Assembly: GCF_024714495.1 (NCBI RefSeq)
Contig: NZ_JAMZMJ010000001.1
Span: forward strand, 496,001-560,000
DNA from: Marinoscillum pacificum
Lineage (GTDB): Bacteria > Bacteroidota > Bacteroidia > Cytophagales > Cyclobacteriaceae
DNA: 64,000 bases
Direction: 5' to 3'
A program made the translations under genes and the position numbers. This document shows, in pieces, positions 44,601 to 53,909 of the stretch. The notes beneath the pieces are model-generated. The model saw only the letters and a program-made list of their open reading frames with translations. It had not been told where the DNA came from and ran no database searches. Each line of letters begins with the position of its first letter. The first letter of the stretch is position 1.

Positions 44601-45463
44601 AAGAGATGAACGTGAGCACCAATGAGATTGCTTCATCTATTTCTGAAATGAATAGAGGCTCCCAAGATCAACTAGTAAAAGTGGATCAGGCATCTGCACT
44701 AATAGAAGCCGTGATGAACTTTGCAGCAAAGATGAGTAAACAGGCAGAAGAAATTCATGATGCCGCACAGGAAGGGGTTAATGAAAGCTCTCAAGGCATG
44801 AACTCTATTAATCAGCTGGATGGATCTATGCAAGAAATTCTCAATTACTCAGAGTTAACTAATCAATCCATCGCCTCGTTAAGCAAAAGTTCACAAGATA
44901 TCACTTCGGTCCTCAGTATTATTAAAGAAATTGCAGCGCAAACGAATTTACTGGCTTTGAATGCTGCAATTGAAGCTGCGCAAGCAGGTGAAGCAGGAAG
45001 AGGCTTTTCCGTAGTAGCTGAGGAAATTCGAAAGTTGGCTGAGGACTCGAAAAGATCTGTTGGTGATATTGAAACACTAATATCTAATGTACAGCATGAA
45101 ACCGGTGAAACCGCCAATTTGGTGGTATCAATGAGCCAACGTATCAAAGAGGGTGGCGAGGCAAGCAAAGTATCACTGAATGCTTTTCAAGCAATATCCA
45201 GTAAGTACACCGAAACTCTGGATAAATCAGATGACATCCTTCATGCTACGAAGCAGCAAACCGATGACATCAGCAACATAGTAAACCTGATATCAAGCAT
45301 CGTGGTGATTGCTGAAGAAACTGCTGCCGGTACTGAGCAGATTGCCAGTAGTTCTGCTGAACTAGCAGCAGGTATGGAAAACTACATTCTAAAAAACAGA
45401 AACGTAACGGCTATTACAGATGAACTCACAGAAAAGGTGAATCAGTTCAATCTCACAAACTAA
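41660..45463 (+). CDS. reg-prop beta-propeller sensor fused to a methyl-accepting chemoreceptor domain
   Basis: The 1267-residue protein has an N-terminal signal region, then two-component regulator propeller repeats (about residues 30-690; recurring W[ILV]G[ST]... blades such as [16 protein letters not shown]), a Y_Y_Y domain (about 730-795) and one membrane helix (806-825). The cytoplasmic part has HAMP-like segments (about 880-960) and a chemoreceptor signalling helix pair with the tip [20 protein letters not shown] near residue 1090. In Bacteroidota such propellers normally end in kinase or AraC outputs. The chemoreceptor output suggests control of a Che-type pathway. Confidence 0.9.
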   Translation: MPYNLFAGKLKPCCLGIICIFSYYLNAQDVKFDRIGTDIGLSQANVTAIVQDDLGYIWLGTEDGLNRFNGYEIEVFLKNEEDSLSIPDNRISNMASGKNGDVWIGSNTGLIQYHYENNSFQLINVNDSSRTNKIPEGSVTALFEDSDNHIWVSTAASLSKIDSKTQEITTFHQHVSSFNSLPFNIIDISEDRKGNLWLANSSQIISFNKSTKEISPIALSNKGLAALSSVGDISSILVDNSNQLWVGGRTGVMLINLGNNQFTTINYSPNQPKSLPNDLITDFTMDQNGDVWVATDDGIAKYLGNQQFENFHHNPNLKSSISSSISLSLFVDNQNRLWLGTRNGGASYHDPDKFSFDTYEAQGNANGLNSNQVTGFSEDRFGNIYVATDGGGLNYMNVTTGNFSQFMYNPSNRNSLGGNKVLTVIVDQNENVWTGMWNGGVTRYNPQTGVFKRYRHSPSNPNSLGNDNIFTIYEDRDGRIIIGNWQNGISIYQPNTDNFKNINYAPEKETSIPAGTMGLIIEDQVGNIWVASDYDGIAKLNRDFETIKKFKFGDGSGLSSSGITELYIDSKNRIWVGTNGFGMNVYDHKTETFKTYTTKDGLVNNAVLNIIEDNQGFLWITTNRGMSRFDPNTESFTNFFREDGLQNNQFMTRSAYKTSKGKLLFGGISGFNFFDPSSLKLNQTAPNVLITSMSLYNDELKPGPKSPLSTSITFTEEITLDYDQNVFSFEYIGLSLRHAKKNQYKYQLEGLHDNWIDNGTERKVSFMNLKPGDYTLKINAANNDGVWSDAPAIIQITITPPFWATWWFRSIIAIAIIATAYTIYKNRSDQIKEQKRLLQEKVNEATNQVKTRNEALQAQSIKLSEAIEETNFIVREAVNSGNYQARIETNNKEGEWKNLGESVNQLFDSILEPFQEINQVVNHLSKGDLTRRYAIGAKGDVERLAQNLNHAINSLSALLHEVTNQVLVIRSSSSEMLATSEEMNVSTNEIASSISEMNRGSQDQLVKVDQASALIEAVMNFAAKMSKQAEEIHDAAQEGVNESSQGMNSINQLDGSMQEILNYSELTNQSIASLSKSSQDITSVLSIIKEIAAQTNLLALNAAIEAAQAGEAGRGFSVVAEEIRKLAEDSKRSVGDIETLISNVQHETGETANLVVSMSQRIKEGGEASKVSLNAFQAISSKYTETLDKSDDILHATKQQTDDISNIVNLISSIVVIAEETAAGTEQIASSSAELAAGMENYILKNRNVTAITDELTEKVNQFNLTN

Positions 45464-47097
45464 GACTCATCATAAAAGAATATATGAATAGCTAAAGCAA
45501 TGGCACCGGTTGTCGCTAATAAGAAACTTACAATTGCGATACCCGGATAGCCAAACAGGGTAAAATCTGTCCGCACATTCATCATTAGTGCTGAACCAAT
45601 AACTAATGCCGCTAGAATTAGCCCCACAGTAATTCGATTCGCTACCTTTTGGAAGCCTTTCATGATGTGTCGCTCGTCAAAAGCATCCACCTTAACTTTC
45701 AGATTATTGTCTGCGACGTTTCCAATAATCTTATTGAGTCGTTCAGGCATCTTTTCAAGCAACTCCTTCCCTTCCAACAATGCAGAAAAGAAATGTTGTG
45801 GTTTCAACTCTTTTACCATGATCTTATTCATAAGCGTCATGGCATTGGCTCTAATCGCTTCATTTGGATTAAAATCAGGTGCAAGCGTATGAGCTACCAA
45901 ATCAAGGTTTAACAAAGCTTTACCAACAAGACTTAGTTCCATTGGCATATGAAAATCACACTGGCCAGCAGCTGTAATTAAACCAAACATCACACGACCA
46001 GTATCGATATCATCAACAGAAGCATTCTGATTTTCCTGAATTAAATCCGAAATCAACATCCTAAATTTCTCTTCATCGGCATCAGGTCCCTTCTTACTCA
46101 TCTTGATAAGTAACTCGATAGCTTCTGAAGTTCGGTTTTCACTGATATGGAGGATCAATTTTAAATAGTTCTGGCGTAGTTCATCAGATAAATGAGCCAT
46201 CATGCCCATATCCAAAAGAGCCACCTTGTTGTCCTCTGTGAGATAAACGTTACCAGGATGTGGATCAGCATGCATGAATCCATCTACCACTATCTGCTGT
46301 AGATACGCTTGAAACAAATCCTCACAGATTTTCTCCCCATCTATTTCGAGTTTTCTAAGAGGAGAAATCCTGGTGATATTCTGCCCTTTGATAAACTCCA
46401 TGGTAAGGACCTTACTCGACGAATAATCATCAATGGCTGTAGGAATAATAATGCGTTTAAAACTCTTCAGGTTCTCATGAAGCTGATTCATGTGTTGAGC
46501 TTCTTTATGATAATCCAGCTCTCTCAGCAAGGTGCCCTTGAAGTTTAGAAATAACTTATTGACATCAAACCTCTTTCCTAAATCTGTGTTCTTTTCTAAA
46601 AAAGAAGAAACCTCTTCCAATATCTCAAGCTCCTCCACCACACGCTTTCGAATCCCAGGACGTTGTACCTTTACTACTACTTGCCTACCATCTCGCAACT
46701 CGGCTTTGTGAACCTGACCTAATGATGCGGCAGCTAGCGGCTCCTTCTCAAAATATTTAAAAGCTTTGGAGATTCGTACTCCCAGTTCATCTTTGATAAT
46801 CTCCTCTACTTCTTCATAAGAAAAGCAGTTGAGGTCGTCCTGTAAATGACGCAATACCTCAATGTATTGTGGGGAAATAAGATCGGGTCGTGTGGACAAT
46901 AATTGGCCAAGCTTAATAAATGTAGGTCCAAGATCCTGAATGTCGTTGATGAATTGTTCTTTGTCAAATTGTAGTTCAGCAGTCTTGGTTTCTTTTACAT
47001 CAATTCCGGAAGTGAGTCCTGAATCTTTGATGGCTTTCCGATCACCATATTTCCAAAGGAATAAAACAATGTCCTTGTACTTCTTAAGATGTTTCAA
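45460..47097 (-). CDS. AarF/UbiB-family (ABC1) protein kinase-like protein
   Basis: The 545-residue protein has the UbiB/ABC1 marks: [14 protein letters not shown] (KxGQ, about residue 58), the Ala-rich loop [34 protein letters not shown] and the DMG metal site ([10 protein letters not shown]). Two C-terminal membrane helices follow (about 495-540). Relatives support ubiquinone or menaquinone-type isoprenoid lipid metabolism. Its stop overlaps the convergent chemoreceptor gene by 4 bp. Confidence 0.92.
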   Translation of the reverse strand: MKHLKKYKDIVLFLWKYGDRKAIKDSGLTSGIDVKETKTAELQFDKEQFINDIQDLGPTFIKLGQLLSTRPDLISPQYIEVLRHLQDDLNCFSYEEVEEIIKDELGVRISKAFKYFEKEPLAAASLGQVHKAELRDGRQVVVKVQRPGIRKRVVEELEILEEVSSFLEKNTDLGKRFDVNKLFLNFKGTLLRELDYHKEAQHMNQLHENLKSFKRIIIPTAIDDYSSSKVLTMEFIKGQNITRISPLRKLEIDGEKICEDLFQAYLQQIVVDGFMHADPHPGNVYLTEDNKVALLDMGMMAHLSDELRQNYLKLILHISENRTSEAIELLIKMSKKGPDADEEKFRMLISDLIQENQNASVDDIDTGRVMFGLITAAGQCDFHMPMELSLVGKALLNLDLVAHTLAPDFNPNEAIRANAMTLMNKIMVKELKPQHFFSALLEGKELLEKMPERLNKIIGNVADNNLKVKVDAFDERHIMKGFQKVANRITVGLILAALVIGSALMMNVRTDFTLFGYPGIAIVSFLLATTGAIALAIHIFFYDES

Positions 47098-47387
47098 ATG
47101 CAGTAATAGTTGATTTAGAAGTACAACTAACTACCTCCACAAATTGATTTGATTAAATGATAAAGCTTCTTATACATCTCAAAAAAAATAGTCTTTTTGA
47201 GCATTACACCCGTAACAACCCACGTTTTCACCTTAACTGAACATAAATATCATTCCAATAAAACTGAAGCATCAGTATGTCTCAACAGATCTGTTAACAC
47301 GACAATTAGAAAATAAATTGAAAAAATATGAAGGTCTCTGTAATCTGGCATTCACTAGATAGACTAACGTGCTAAAACAAAATAACT

Positions 47388-47597
47388 ATGACTTCAGAAC
47401 AGCAATTAACATCATCACAGAAGAATGCCATAAAATCAATCCTTGTAAGCATTGGGGCTTTGGCCATAGTAGCCTCATGTTTCTCTGTTTATGTGGATGG
47501 TTTTGATATATCCAATAGTTCAGGATTATACTCTGGCGGATCCTTACTGTTCTTTGGATTGGTTGGAGATAAACTGATATCAAACAAAAAAGGCTGA
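47388..47597 (+). CDS. small two-helix membrane protein
   Basis: The 69-residue product has two hydrophobic segments (residues 18-36 and 46-61) joined by a short loop with SVYVDGFDISNSSG. No known family is recognised. It is followed at once by a strong hairpin whose left arm contains the TGA stop, so it is a compact single transcript. The 290-bp gap upstream to the divergent UbiB-like gene shows no other gene. Confidence 0.6.
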   Translation: MTSEQQLTSSQKNAIKSILVSIGALAIVASCFSVYVDGFDISNSSGLYSGGSLLFFGLVGDKLISNKKG

Positions 47598-47615
47598 CAT
47601 TGCTGTCAGCCTTCA
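47588..47615. terminator. bidirectional terminator overlapping a stop codon
   Basis: AAGGCTGAC (47590-47598) and GTCAGCCTT (47605-47613) are a perfect 9-bp hairpin with A-run on the left and a T-rich right flank. The stop TGA of the plus gene (47595-47597) is inside the left arm. It also serves the convergent gene at 47622-47831. Confidence 0.88.
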
Positions 47616-47621
47616 ATATTT

Positions 47622-47831
47622 TTAGTTCTTTTTTTTGTCTTCTACGACTGGTTCAGGTTTCTCATCAACGATATTTCCAAATTCATCTACCCAGGCGATC
47701 ATGTCATCCAGGCTTCCTCCTTTGTTATTATCTTCTTTACGTTCCATTTTCTTCTCAAACTTCTCCTTCTTCTTCATCGCTTTCTTCTTCTCGCGCTGCT
47801 TCTTCATGAACGTATTTTGTGATCTTCCCAT
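47622..47831 (-). CDS. small highly charged protein with DDMIAWVDEFGNIVD motif
   Basis: The 69-residue protein (start at 47831, MGRSQNTFMKKQREKKKAMK) is a strongly basic helix followed by an acidic end with SLDDMIAWVDEFGNIVDE. This pattern is common in short Bacteroidota proteins encoded with or resembling the N-terminal region of some cold-shock proteins; I recall it from memory and cannot check. An RNA- or ribosome-related role is plausible. A long, highly structured leader lies directly upstream. The frame allows a start two codons earlier. Confidence 0.7.
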   Translation of the reverse strand: MGRSQNTFMKKQREKKKAMKKKEKFEKKMERKEDNNKGGSLDDMIAWVDEFGNIVDEKPEPVVEDKKKN

Positions 47832-47854
47832 ATACAATTATCAATTTTGATGAA

Positions 47855-48045
47855 TAAAAAACAACCACTAGTCATTGGATGACTTTAACCTAGCTTCTCA
47901 ACTTGTCGGATGGTCTGGAAACCATTAATAAGGCACAGTAACCAACTGGTGTTGGCGGGTTTCAAAAGAACGAAACCGAATCAACTAAGAAGGTGCCTGA
48001 GAACTAAAGTAGGCTAAATGCAGAGTGGTTGTAACCGCTTTCTGA
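47855..48045 (-). ncRNA. candidate structured RNA (leader or sRNA), about 190 nt
   Basis: The minus strand can fold into a multibranched structure closed by P1, AGTGGTTGT (48024-48032 as + strand) with ACAACCACT (47861-47869), directly followed by a U6 tail. Inside are helices at 48010-48018/47884-47892 (9 bp), 47998-48003/47895-47900, 47993-47997/47932-47936, and hairpins at 47942-47955, 47958-47977, 47910-47925 and 47870-47884. The 9-bp helix has a G-U pair only on the minus strand; on the plus strand it is an A-C mismatch. A TATCTTTG promoter element lies at its 5' side. No known RNA family is recognised. Confidence 0.55.
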
Positions 48046-48050
48046 CAATG

Positions 48051-48058
48051 CAAAGATA
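48051..48058 (-). promoter_or_regulatory. -7 promoter element TATCTTTG of the structured RNA
   Basis: The minus strand reads TATCTTTG (48058 to 48051), an exact TAnnTTTG match. Transcription would begin near 48045, just before the first strand of the outer helix of the candidate RNA. Confidence 0.5.
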
Positions 48059-48159
48059 AAGAATAAATAGGGCATTTCGATGAATAATGTAAAAAGACTT
48101 CAATGAGTGTATGAATCGCAGGAAGCATCTATCTTTATTCCGAATTTAACAACGCCCTC

Positions 48160-51100
48160 ATGAAAACCAGATTTGCAGTAATTGTTGTTTTAAGCTTCAT
48201 ATCTCAAGTAGCTGTTTCACAGATTGATATGGTGATCCCTATTGGACACACTCGAAGAGTTGCTGATGTTCAATTGTCAACAGATGGGCAGTGGTTAGCA
48301 TCAACAGACGGATCAGATAGAGTGACTATCTGGAACTACCAAACAGGAAAAGAAACCTATCATTTTACAACTAAGCATCCAGTGTCTTTGATTAGCTATG
48401 GCACTAAATCACTATTTGTAGCTGACAAATCAGGAGCTATTCAAAAGCTAACTTCCACAGGAGAAGTAGAACAAACCATAACCACTGACTCAGAACTTAT
48501 CGGTCTTTATGCCTCTGGAAATGATTCTTTATTGGTTATAACAGAAAATGAACTAAGCTGGTACTTCAAAGGCAAAAAGATTACCAACTCCGAAACAAAA
48601 TTAGAAGCCATTACTGTGGCAACTCCTACCGTTGATTTAATCACTGTTGGAAGTAAGGACGGTCAAGTAGAAGTATTCGACGCAAACCTCACAAGCATAC
48701 ATCAAATGATGGTCACGGAGGCTTCTGTAGCTTCCATTGATTACACCCCACAAAGCATTCTAGTAGGAACAACTTCGGGCGAATTGATCCAATTGAATAA
48801 GTCAGATTACGCCATCAACAAAACCAAAGCTTTCTCATTAAGAACTCTTGATATCGCATACAATCCATTATCCAACTTGATTCTCGTAGTTGGACGAGAT
48901 GAAAAACAAAACGTACGTGTTTTTGATACGAAATTGAAGGAACAAAAACTACCATTTGAATGGAATGAGCCTGTAGGAACTGAAGCTTTCAACCTCGGAC
49001 TTAAAACAATAACAAACACTTCAGATAGCACAACATTAGTGGCTGAGTACTTGAATGTTATAAAAGAATACAATTTTAAGACTCAACGTTGGAGTAAGGT
49101 GTTTAAAGGCCAGGCTTCCCCTATTTACGACTTATCGATTGATCGAACAGGAACAAAGTTAGCCATTGCAGCTGGACAACCATCCATTCAGATTCTTGAC
49201 CTAACAGGAACTGGCTCTGACATGGAGTTATCAGGAAGTGAATTAGGCTCTCGTGCGACAGCTTTCCATCCTGTAAATCCAGTGGTTGCCAGTTATGGAT
49301 TGGATGAACAAATTCGTGTCACAAACCTTATCAATCAAAAAGAGATTTTCACCTTAGCGGCCAAAGGAAATTACAGCACTACTCCTATCAAGTTCGACAT
49401 CACAGGACGTTACATCATTCGAAAAAGTAGTGAAGAAGATTTTGACTTGTACAATTTCACTACCAATCAACCACAAAACCTAAAGGTCAAAAATGGCAAA
49501 GATTATGTCTTTTCTGCTGATGGAAGAAAACTAATTTTCCTTACAGACAAAGGACTGACGATTTATGACCCTATCACATTCCAAAAGATCAAAGAAATCG
49601 AAATTGCGAATGCTCAGGATCTATCCATTAGTTCAGAAGGCACTCTGGCAGTCTTATTAAAAGATGACGTCACGGTTGAATTGTTTGACACCTCCAAGCT
49701 TTCTAAAAAAGGCACAATTACCCTACCGAAAGTATCTGATAACCTTTATTGGTCTACTAACAATAAACACCTTCTTGGAGTAAGGAATTCGATCAAGAGA
49801 GGCGAAAATGGAGCAGATTACTCGATCTATGTTTTCAATTCAGAAAATGGAAAACTCGAAAAGACATTAACAGGCCACTCCGGGTTCACTTATGATATTG
49901 AGTTCGTGAACAATAAAATGCTCTCAGCTTCGATCGATGGAACCATTAAAATATGGGATTTGGAATCAACTAATTCAAGTATAAAAGGAATGGTTATTCC
50001 GCTTCAAGAAAATCAATATGTAGTAACCACTCCAACCGGATTGTTTGATGCAACTCCAAATGCTATGGAACAACTGCATTACGTCAAAAGAGGTAAATTG
50101 ATCAACCTGGATCAAATCAAAGACAACTACTACGAGCCAATGCTTCTTTCTAAGCTATTGGAATTAAATCCAGAACCGATCAGAGCTTCTAATTCATTAG
50201 CAACTGAATCGTTGTATCCGGAACTAACCCTAAAGCACCCTCTAAAGAATGATGGAAAACTTGGCATTAACCTCAACAATAGTGGCGGCGGAATTGGTCG
50301 AGTATTGATATTGATCAATGGTAAAGAAGTAAGTAGTGACGTAAGAAGTGCGGGAAGCACTCCAGATGCCAGATCACTAGAAATAGATTATGACATAACC
50401 GACCACCCATTCTTGTACAATGACCGGGTGAATAAGATCACTATCAAGGCGTTTAATGCAGATGGAACATTGAGCAGCGACGCAAAGAGTTTGTATGTAT
50501 TTGGAGAACAGAAGACTCTGGAAGCGCCGAATTTATATGCCATAATCGCGGGAACCTCGAACTATGAAGGAGATGCTCTTGATCTCAAATATGCTGCGAA
50601 AGATGCCGGTGACCTGGCCAACGCCTTAAAGCTCAGTGCTACAAAATACCTGGGATCAGAAAAGACCAATATCAAATTATTAACAACAGATCAGGACAAG
50701 TCTGCCTGGCCAACTAAAGAAAATATTCAAAGGGCATTTAGGGAATTTCAATCAAAGGCAAAAGCCAATGACATCTTGTTTGTTTACTTATCAGGTCATG
50801 GAGTCAATCATACTGGTGACATGAGTGACTTCTATTATCTAACAAGTGATGCAGCCAGTGGTGACATGAACAACACAATTAACAGAGACCAATATGCGAT
50901 TTCAAGTAATGAGTTCACAGAATACATCAAGGCAGTTCCTGCGCTTAAACAGATATTGATCATTGATGCATGTCATTCAGGACGACTGGCTTCTTCATTG
51001 GGCTCCAGCAGAAGCGCTATGAGTTCCACTCAAATTAGAGCACTAGAACGAATGAAAGACCGCACTGGTCTCTTTGTGTTAGCTGGATCAGCTGCGGATG

Positions 51101-51669
51101 CAGTGAGCTACGAAACCACGCTCTATGGACAAGGTTTATTAACCTATTCCCTACTCTTCGGAATGAAAGGAGCTGCTCTTCGTGATGATGAGTTTATTGA
51201 TGTATTGAGTATGTTCCAGTTTGCTGCTAACAAAGTACCTGAACTAGCTGAAGAAATCGGCGGTATCCAAAAACCAGAAATCAGAGTTCCTGAAGATGGT
51301 AAAAGCTTTGATATCGGAAGACTCGATATAGCCGATAGAGATGCAATTCAACTAGCCGCTCCGAAACCGGTTTATGTAAATTCAAGATTCCAGGATGAAA
51401 CCATGATATTCGACCGTTTGAATCTTAATGAATTGCTGGATCAAAAGCTTTTAGAACTAAGTAAAATGGACGATGCACCAATAGCTTATGTTGACAATAA
51501 GAACTTCAGTGGTGCTACTATCATCAACGGCAGATATCAGGAAGCGAATGGACTAATTAAAGCTCAATTAACCTTCGCATCCAAAGGTTCTGTAATCAAA
51601 CAAGTGGAGATAGAAGCGGCAAATGCTGAACTTTTAGCTGAAGAGATAATCAAGCAACTCGTTTACTGA
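48160..51669 (+). CDS. secreted WD40-repeat protein with C-terminal caspase-like peptidase
   Basis: The 1169-residue protein has a signal peptide (residues 1-20), WD40 blades through about residue 640 (TDGSDRVTIWNYQTGKE, later SASIDGTIKIWDLE), a linker, and a C14 caspase-like domain at about 790-1065. The catalytic dyad is visible: H880 in YLSGHGVN and C938 in IIDACHSGR. A C-terminal region of about 100 residues follows. WD40-caspase proteins occur widely in Bacteroidota; the signal peptide argues for an extracytoplasmic role rather than an intracellular death effector. Its stop overlaps the convergent lipoprotein gene by 7 bp. Confidence 0.93.
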   Translation: MKTRFAVIVVLSFISQVAVSQIDMVIPIGHTRRVADVQLSTDGQWLASTDGSDRVTIWNYQTGKETYHFTTKHPVSLISYGTKSLFVADKSGAIQKLTSTGEVEQTITTDSELIGLYASGNDSLLVITENELSWYFKGKKITNSETKLEAITVATPTVDLITVGSKDGQVEVFDANLTSIHQMMVTEASVASIDYTPQSILVGTTSGELIQLNKSDYAINKTKAFSLRTLDIAYNPLSNLILVVGRDEKQNVRVFDTKLKEQKLPFEWNEPVGTEAFNLGLKTITNTSDSTTLVAEYLNVIKEYNFKTQRWSKVFKGQASPIYDLSIDRTGTKLAIAAGQPSIQILDLTGTGSDMELSGSELGSRATAFHPVNPVVASYGLDEQIRVTNLINQKEIFTLAAKGNYSTTPIKFDITGRYIIRKSSEEDFDLYNFTTNQPQNLKVKNGKDYVFSADGRKLIFLTDKGLTIYDPITFQKIKEIEIANAQDLSISSEGTLAVLLKDDVTVELFDTSKLSKKGTITLPKVSDNLYWSTNNKHLLGVRNSIKRGENGADYSIYVFNSENGKLEKTLTGHSGFTYDIEFVNNKMLSASIDGTIKIWDLESTNSSIKGMVIPLQENQYVVTTPTGLFDATPNAMEQLHYVKRGKLINLDQIKDNYYEPMLLSKLLELNPEPIRASNSLATESLYPELTLKHPLKNDGKLGINLNNSGGGIGRVLILINGKEVSSDVRSAGSTPDARSLEIDYDITDHPFLYNDRVNKITIKAFNADGTLSSDAKSLYVFGEQKTLEAPNLYAIIAGTSNYEGDALDLKYAAKDAGDLANALKLSATKYLGSEKTNIKLLTTDQDKSAWPTKENIQRAFREFQSKAKANDILFVYLSGHGVNHTGDMSDFYYLTSDAASGDMNNTINRDQYAISSNEFTEYIKAVPALKQILIIDACHSGRLASSLGSSRSAMSSTQIRALERMKDRTGLFVLAGSAADAVSYETTLYGQGLLTYSLLFGMKGAALRDDEFIDVLSMFQFAANKVPELAEEIGGIQKPEIRVPEDGKSFDIGRLDIADRDAIQLAAPKPVYVNSRFQDETMIFDRLNLNELLDQKLLELSKMDDAPIAYVDNKNFSGATIINGRYQEANGLIKAQLTFASKGSVIKQVEIEAANAELLAEEIIKQLVY

Positions 51670-51863
51670 CAAATCTCACAGTTTCCCGATTCATTGCTCT
51701 CACAAGCACTCAAGGTGGCATAACAATCGCCACCTTTAGCACCGTATGGCGCATCATCAGGACATCCTGTACATGAACCTAAACCCTCTTCATCACATGA
51801 TATCAATATGGCGAATGAAAGGATACTGGCAAAAAATAAAATAGAAATATGCGACTTCTTCAT
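51663..51863 (-). CDS. small six-cysteine lipoprotein
   Basis: The 66-residue protein has a signal with lipobox (AILISC) and a 43-residue mature part with six cysteines after the lipid-bearing one, in the pattern C-x2-C-P-x3-P, then C-Y, C, and C-x2-C at the end. It is a paralogue of the next gene upstream (51895-52101), which shares all six cysteines. It may form three disulfides in the periplasm. Function unknown; a metal-binding, structural or toxin-like role cannot be told apart. Confidence 0.72.
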   Translation of the reverse strand: MKKSHISILFFASILSFAILISCDEEGLGSCTGCPDDAPYGAKGGDCYATLSACESNESGNCEICQ

Positions 51864-51894
51864 GAACTAGGGTCTCCTGATTTCAGAGCCTAAT

Positions 51895-52101
51895 TTAATC
51901 ACAAATCGTACAATCTCCTCTCTCTGAAGCATCACAATCATCAAATGACTGGTAACATTGTGTGGAACCAGGCACAGACCATGGCGAGCTAGATGGGCAT
52001 CCGGCACATTCAGTAAGCAAATCATCTTCTGTACAGTGATTGAAGACCATTATCGTCAATATGGCCATCACAAAAAGTGGAAGTCGTAATTTTTTGATCA
52101 T
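51895..52101 (-). CDS. small six-cysteine lipoprotein (paralogue)
   Basis: With the start at 52101 (MIKKLRLPLFVMAILTIMVF) the 68-residue product has a lipoprotein signal ending FNHC and a mature part with six cysteines matching the downstream paralogue in order and spacing: CAGCPSSSP, QCY, DDC and DCTIC near the end. An in-frame start at 52143 exists but would precede the signal sequence. The two genes are tandem, 31 bp apart. Conservation of cysteines with divergence elsewhere suggests a folded, disulfide-bonded module. Confidence 0.7.
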   Translation of the reverse strand: MIKKLRLPLFVMAILTIMVFNHCTEDDLLTECAGCPSSSPWSVPGSTQCYQSFDDCDASERGDCTICD

Positions 52102-52293
52102 AGATGAAGAATTGAAGTACCTAAAATAAAAACTATAACTCAAGAAGTCATAGCTTGTTTTAGGAAATCAAATATCCTGCCATTTTTATATAGTCTGCAT
52201 TTTTCGATTCATACGATTAAAATTCACATACCTCTATACGAAAATCAAGAATAAAGGCGTTCATGAGTTATTTACACCTAACTACTTATTGCC

Positions 52294-52875
52294 ATGATGA
52301 AATACATCACCATAATCTTTTTATTAAGTACATTCTCAACAACAGCTCAAAAGCTATCCCCATATTTTGGATTGAATGCATCAAGTCACTGGATAAAGTC
52401 CAGTCAATCTGATTCAAGATACGCTTACGGTTTTAGGTCGGGTTTACAAGGAGGCATCAATTATACGCATCCATTAAACCGAATCGTACAACTCAGCTAT
52501 CGTGCGGAATACGTTCAGAAGGGCTATGAATCACGTAACAATACCTTACATTATGTAGGCATTCAGCAGCAAGTGCAGTTCAATCCCTTCCCTAATAAAA
52601 TCAAGAATGCCTACGCCGCTATTGGAGCAACCAATCACCGTCTGATGAAAGAGAGCCTCATAGATCAAATAGAAGATTACGATGGCACTCAGGCGATCAT
52701 TCCCGGCAAGTATGACAAATGGAGCTTCGGTGGAGTGCTAGCTGTCGGATATTGGATCGACCGACTCAACCTGGAAGGAGGAATGAACTTTGACATAGCA
52801 CCAAGCATAACATACAATCAATTTGAAGTTCGTAACTACCTATGGTACTTCAATGTCGGATTTAGCGTGCTATAA
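52294..52875 (+). CDS. outer-membrane beta-barrel protein (OMP_b-brl-like)
   Basis: The 193-residue protein has a signal peptide (residues 1-18, MMKYITIIFLLSTFSTTAQ) and alternating hydrophobic-polar strands through the rest: SPYFGLNASSHWIKSSQ, GGINYTHPLNRIVQLSYRAE, ending with an aromatic/hydrophobic strand LWYFNVGFSVL typical of barrel termini. The size fits an eight-stranded barrel. Ligand unknown. It is followed 36 bp later by the CPBP protease gene on the same strand. Confidence 0.75.
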   Translation: MMKYITIIFLLSTFSTTAQKLSPYFGLNASSHWIKSSQSDSRYAYGFRSGLQGGINYTHPLNRIVQLSYRAEYVQKGYESRNNTLHYVGIQQQVQFNPFPNKIKNAYAAIGATNHRLMKESLIDQIEDYDGTQAIIPGKYDKWSFGGVLAVGYWIDRLNLEGGMNFDIAPSITYNQFEVRNYLWYFNVGFSVL

Positions 52876-52911
52876 TATTTTAGCTATCATTGCGACCTTA
52901 ATACCGTCATA

Positions 52912-53814
52912 ATGAATTTTAGCTGGAAAGGAGTATTACGAGTTTTGGGTATCATCATCCCCCTCGTTTTTATCATTGGAGTTTGTTTGATAATTACAAC
53001 ACAATCCTTAGGTCTAGAACTAAAGAATCTAAAACAACCTTCTCCTGTTAGTCAAATGTACCTCAAACTAAGTGAACTAATCGGCACATGTTTGACGCTT
53101 TGGTTGTTCATTGTTGGAGTCAATAAAGAAAAACTGTCGGTACTTGGTCTTCAACTTAAAGGTCATTACAAAGACCTGGTCATTGGATTATTAGCGGGCT
53201 TGTTCATAATGTCTGGAGGAATATTGATCTTCAAGTTATTTGATCTTGGCACATTCTGGTTTACAGGATTTGACTGGTCACAAATACTAATTTCCGTTCT
53301 TCTATTCACCTTTGTCAGCTTTATGGAAGAGCTACTTTGTAGAGGTTATGTCCAGAGAAATCTAGAAAAATCCTTTAACAGATACATCGCGCTCATAGTA
53401 GCATCCACGATCTTTGCTTCCATTCACCTGGCCAATCCGCACATGGACTGGTTTAGTTTCACTTATCTGGTAGTAGCTGGATTGGCTTTAGGATGGTGGT
53501 ACATGGAGACTGGCAATCTATGGTTTTCGATAGGCTTCCACTTCAGTTGGAATTTCTTCCAAACTATGTTTGGGTTCAATGTCAGTGGACAGGATTTCTA
53601 CGGCATTTATGAATTAGAAACCAAGGAAGAGAACCTTTTGAATGGAGGAGATTTTGGATTTGAAGGATCTATCTGGGCTGTTATCACTAAAGGGTTGATC
53701 ATAGTTTTTACTATTTGGTACCTCAACCGACATCCAGAAAAGAAAATTCGATCAGGTCTTCACAATCAAAATCACAACGAAGATGAATCCAATTCAGATG
53801 CTCCAATTCATTGA
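52912..53814 (+). CDS. CPBP-family intramembrane glutamic protease
   Basis: The 300-residue protein has about eight membrane helices and the three CPBP (Abi) motifs: SFMEELLCRGYVQRNL (EExxxR, about residue 141), IFASIHLANPH (FxxxH) and IGFHFSWNFFQ (HxxxN/D). These form the active site for intramembrane proteolysis. Relatives process prenylated or peptide substrates or act in bacteriocin immunity. The acidic-rich C-terminal tail is cytoplasmic. Role here unknown. Confidence 0.92.
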   Translation: MNFSWKGVLRVLGIIIPLVFIIGVCLIITTQSLGLELKNLKQPSPVSQMYLKLSELIGTCLTLWLFIVGVNKEKLSVLGLQLKGHYKDLVIGLLAGLFIMSGGILIFKLFDLGTFWFTGFDWSQILISVLLFTFVSFMEELLCRGYVQRNLEKSFNRYIALIVASTIFASIHLANPHMDWFSFTYLVVAGLALGWWYMETGNLWFSIGFHFSWNFFQTMFGFNVSGQDFYGIYELETKEENLLNGGDFGFEGSIWAVITKGLIIVFTIWYLNRHPEKKIRSGLHNQNHNEDESNSDAPIH

Positions 53815-53909
53815 TTATAACAATGCCTAAATGACTAAGTCATTCTGAGGGTGTTTGTGTTTTTCGAATAACGGACTTATATTCAAACCTTTATACCCTA
53901 CCCTACAAA

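Noticed and set aside
47861-48032. The structured region was considered as tmRNA, RNase P RNA or SRP RNA.
   Set aside because: None of the hallmark sequences of these RNAs could be found, and the length does not fit tmRNA or RNase P RNA. I therefore left it unassigned.
48160-51669. The caspase-like gene was considered as an effector of an anti-phage defence system.
   Set aside because: It carries a signal peptide and has no defence-type neighbours.
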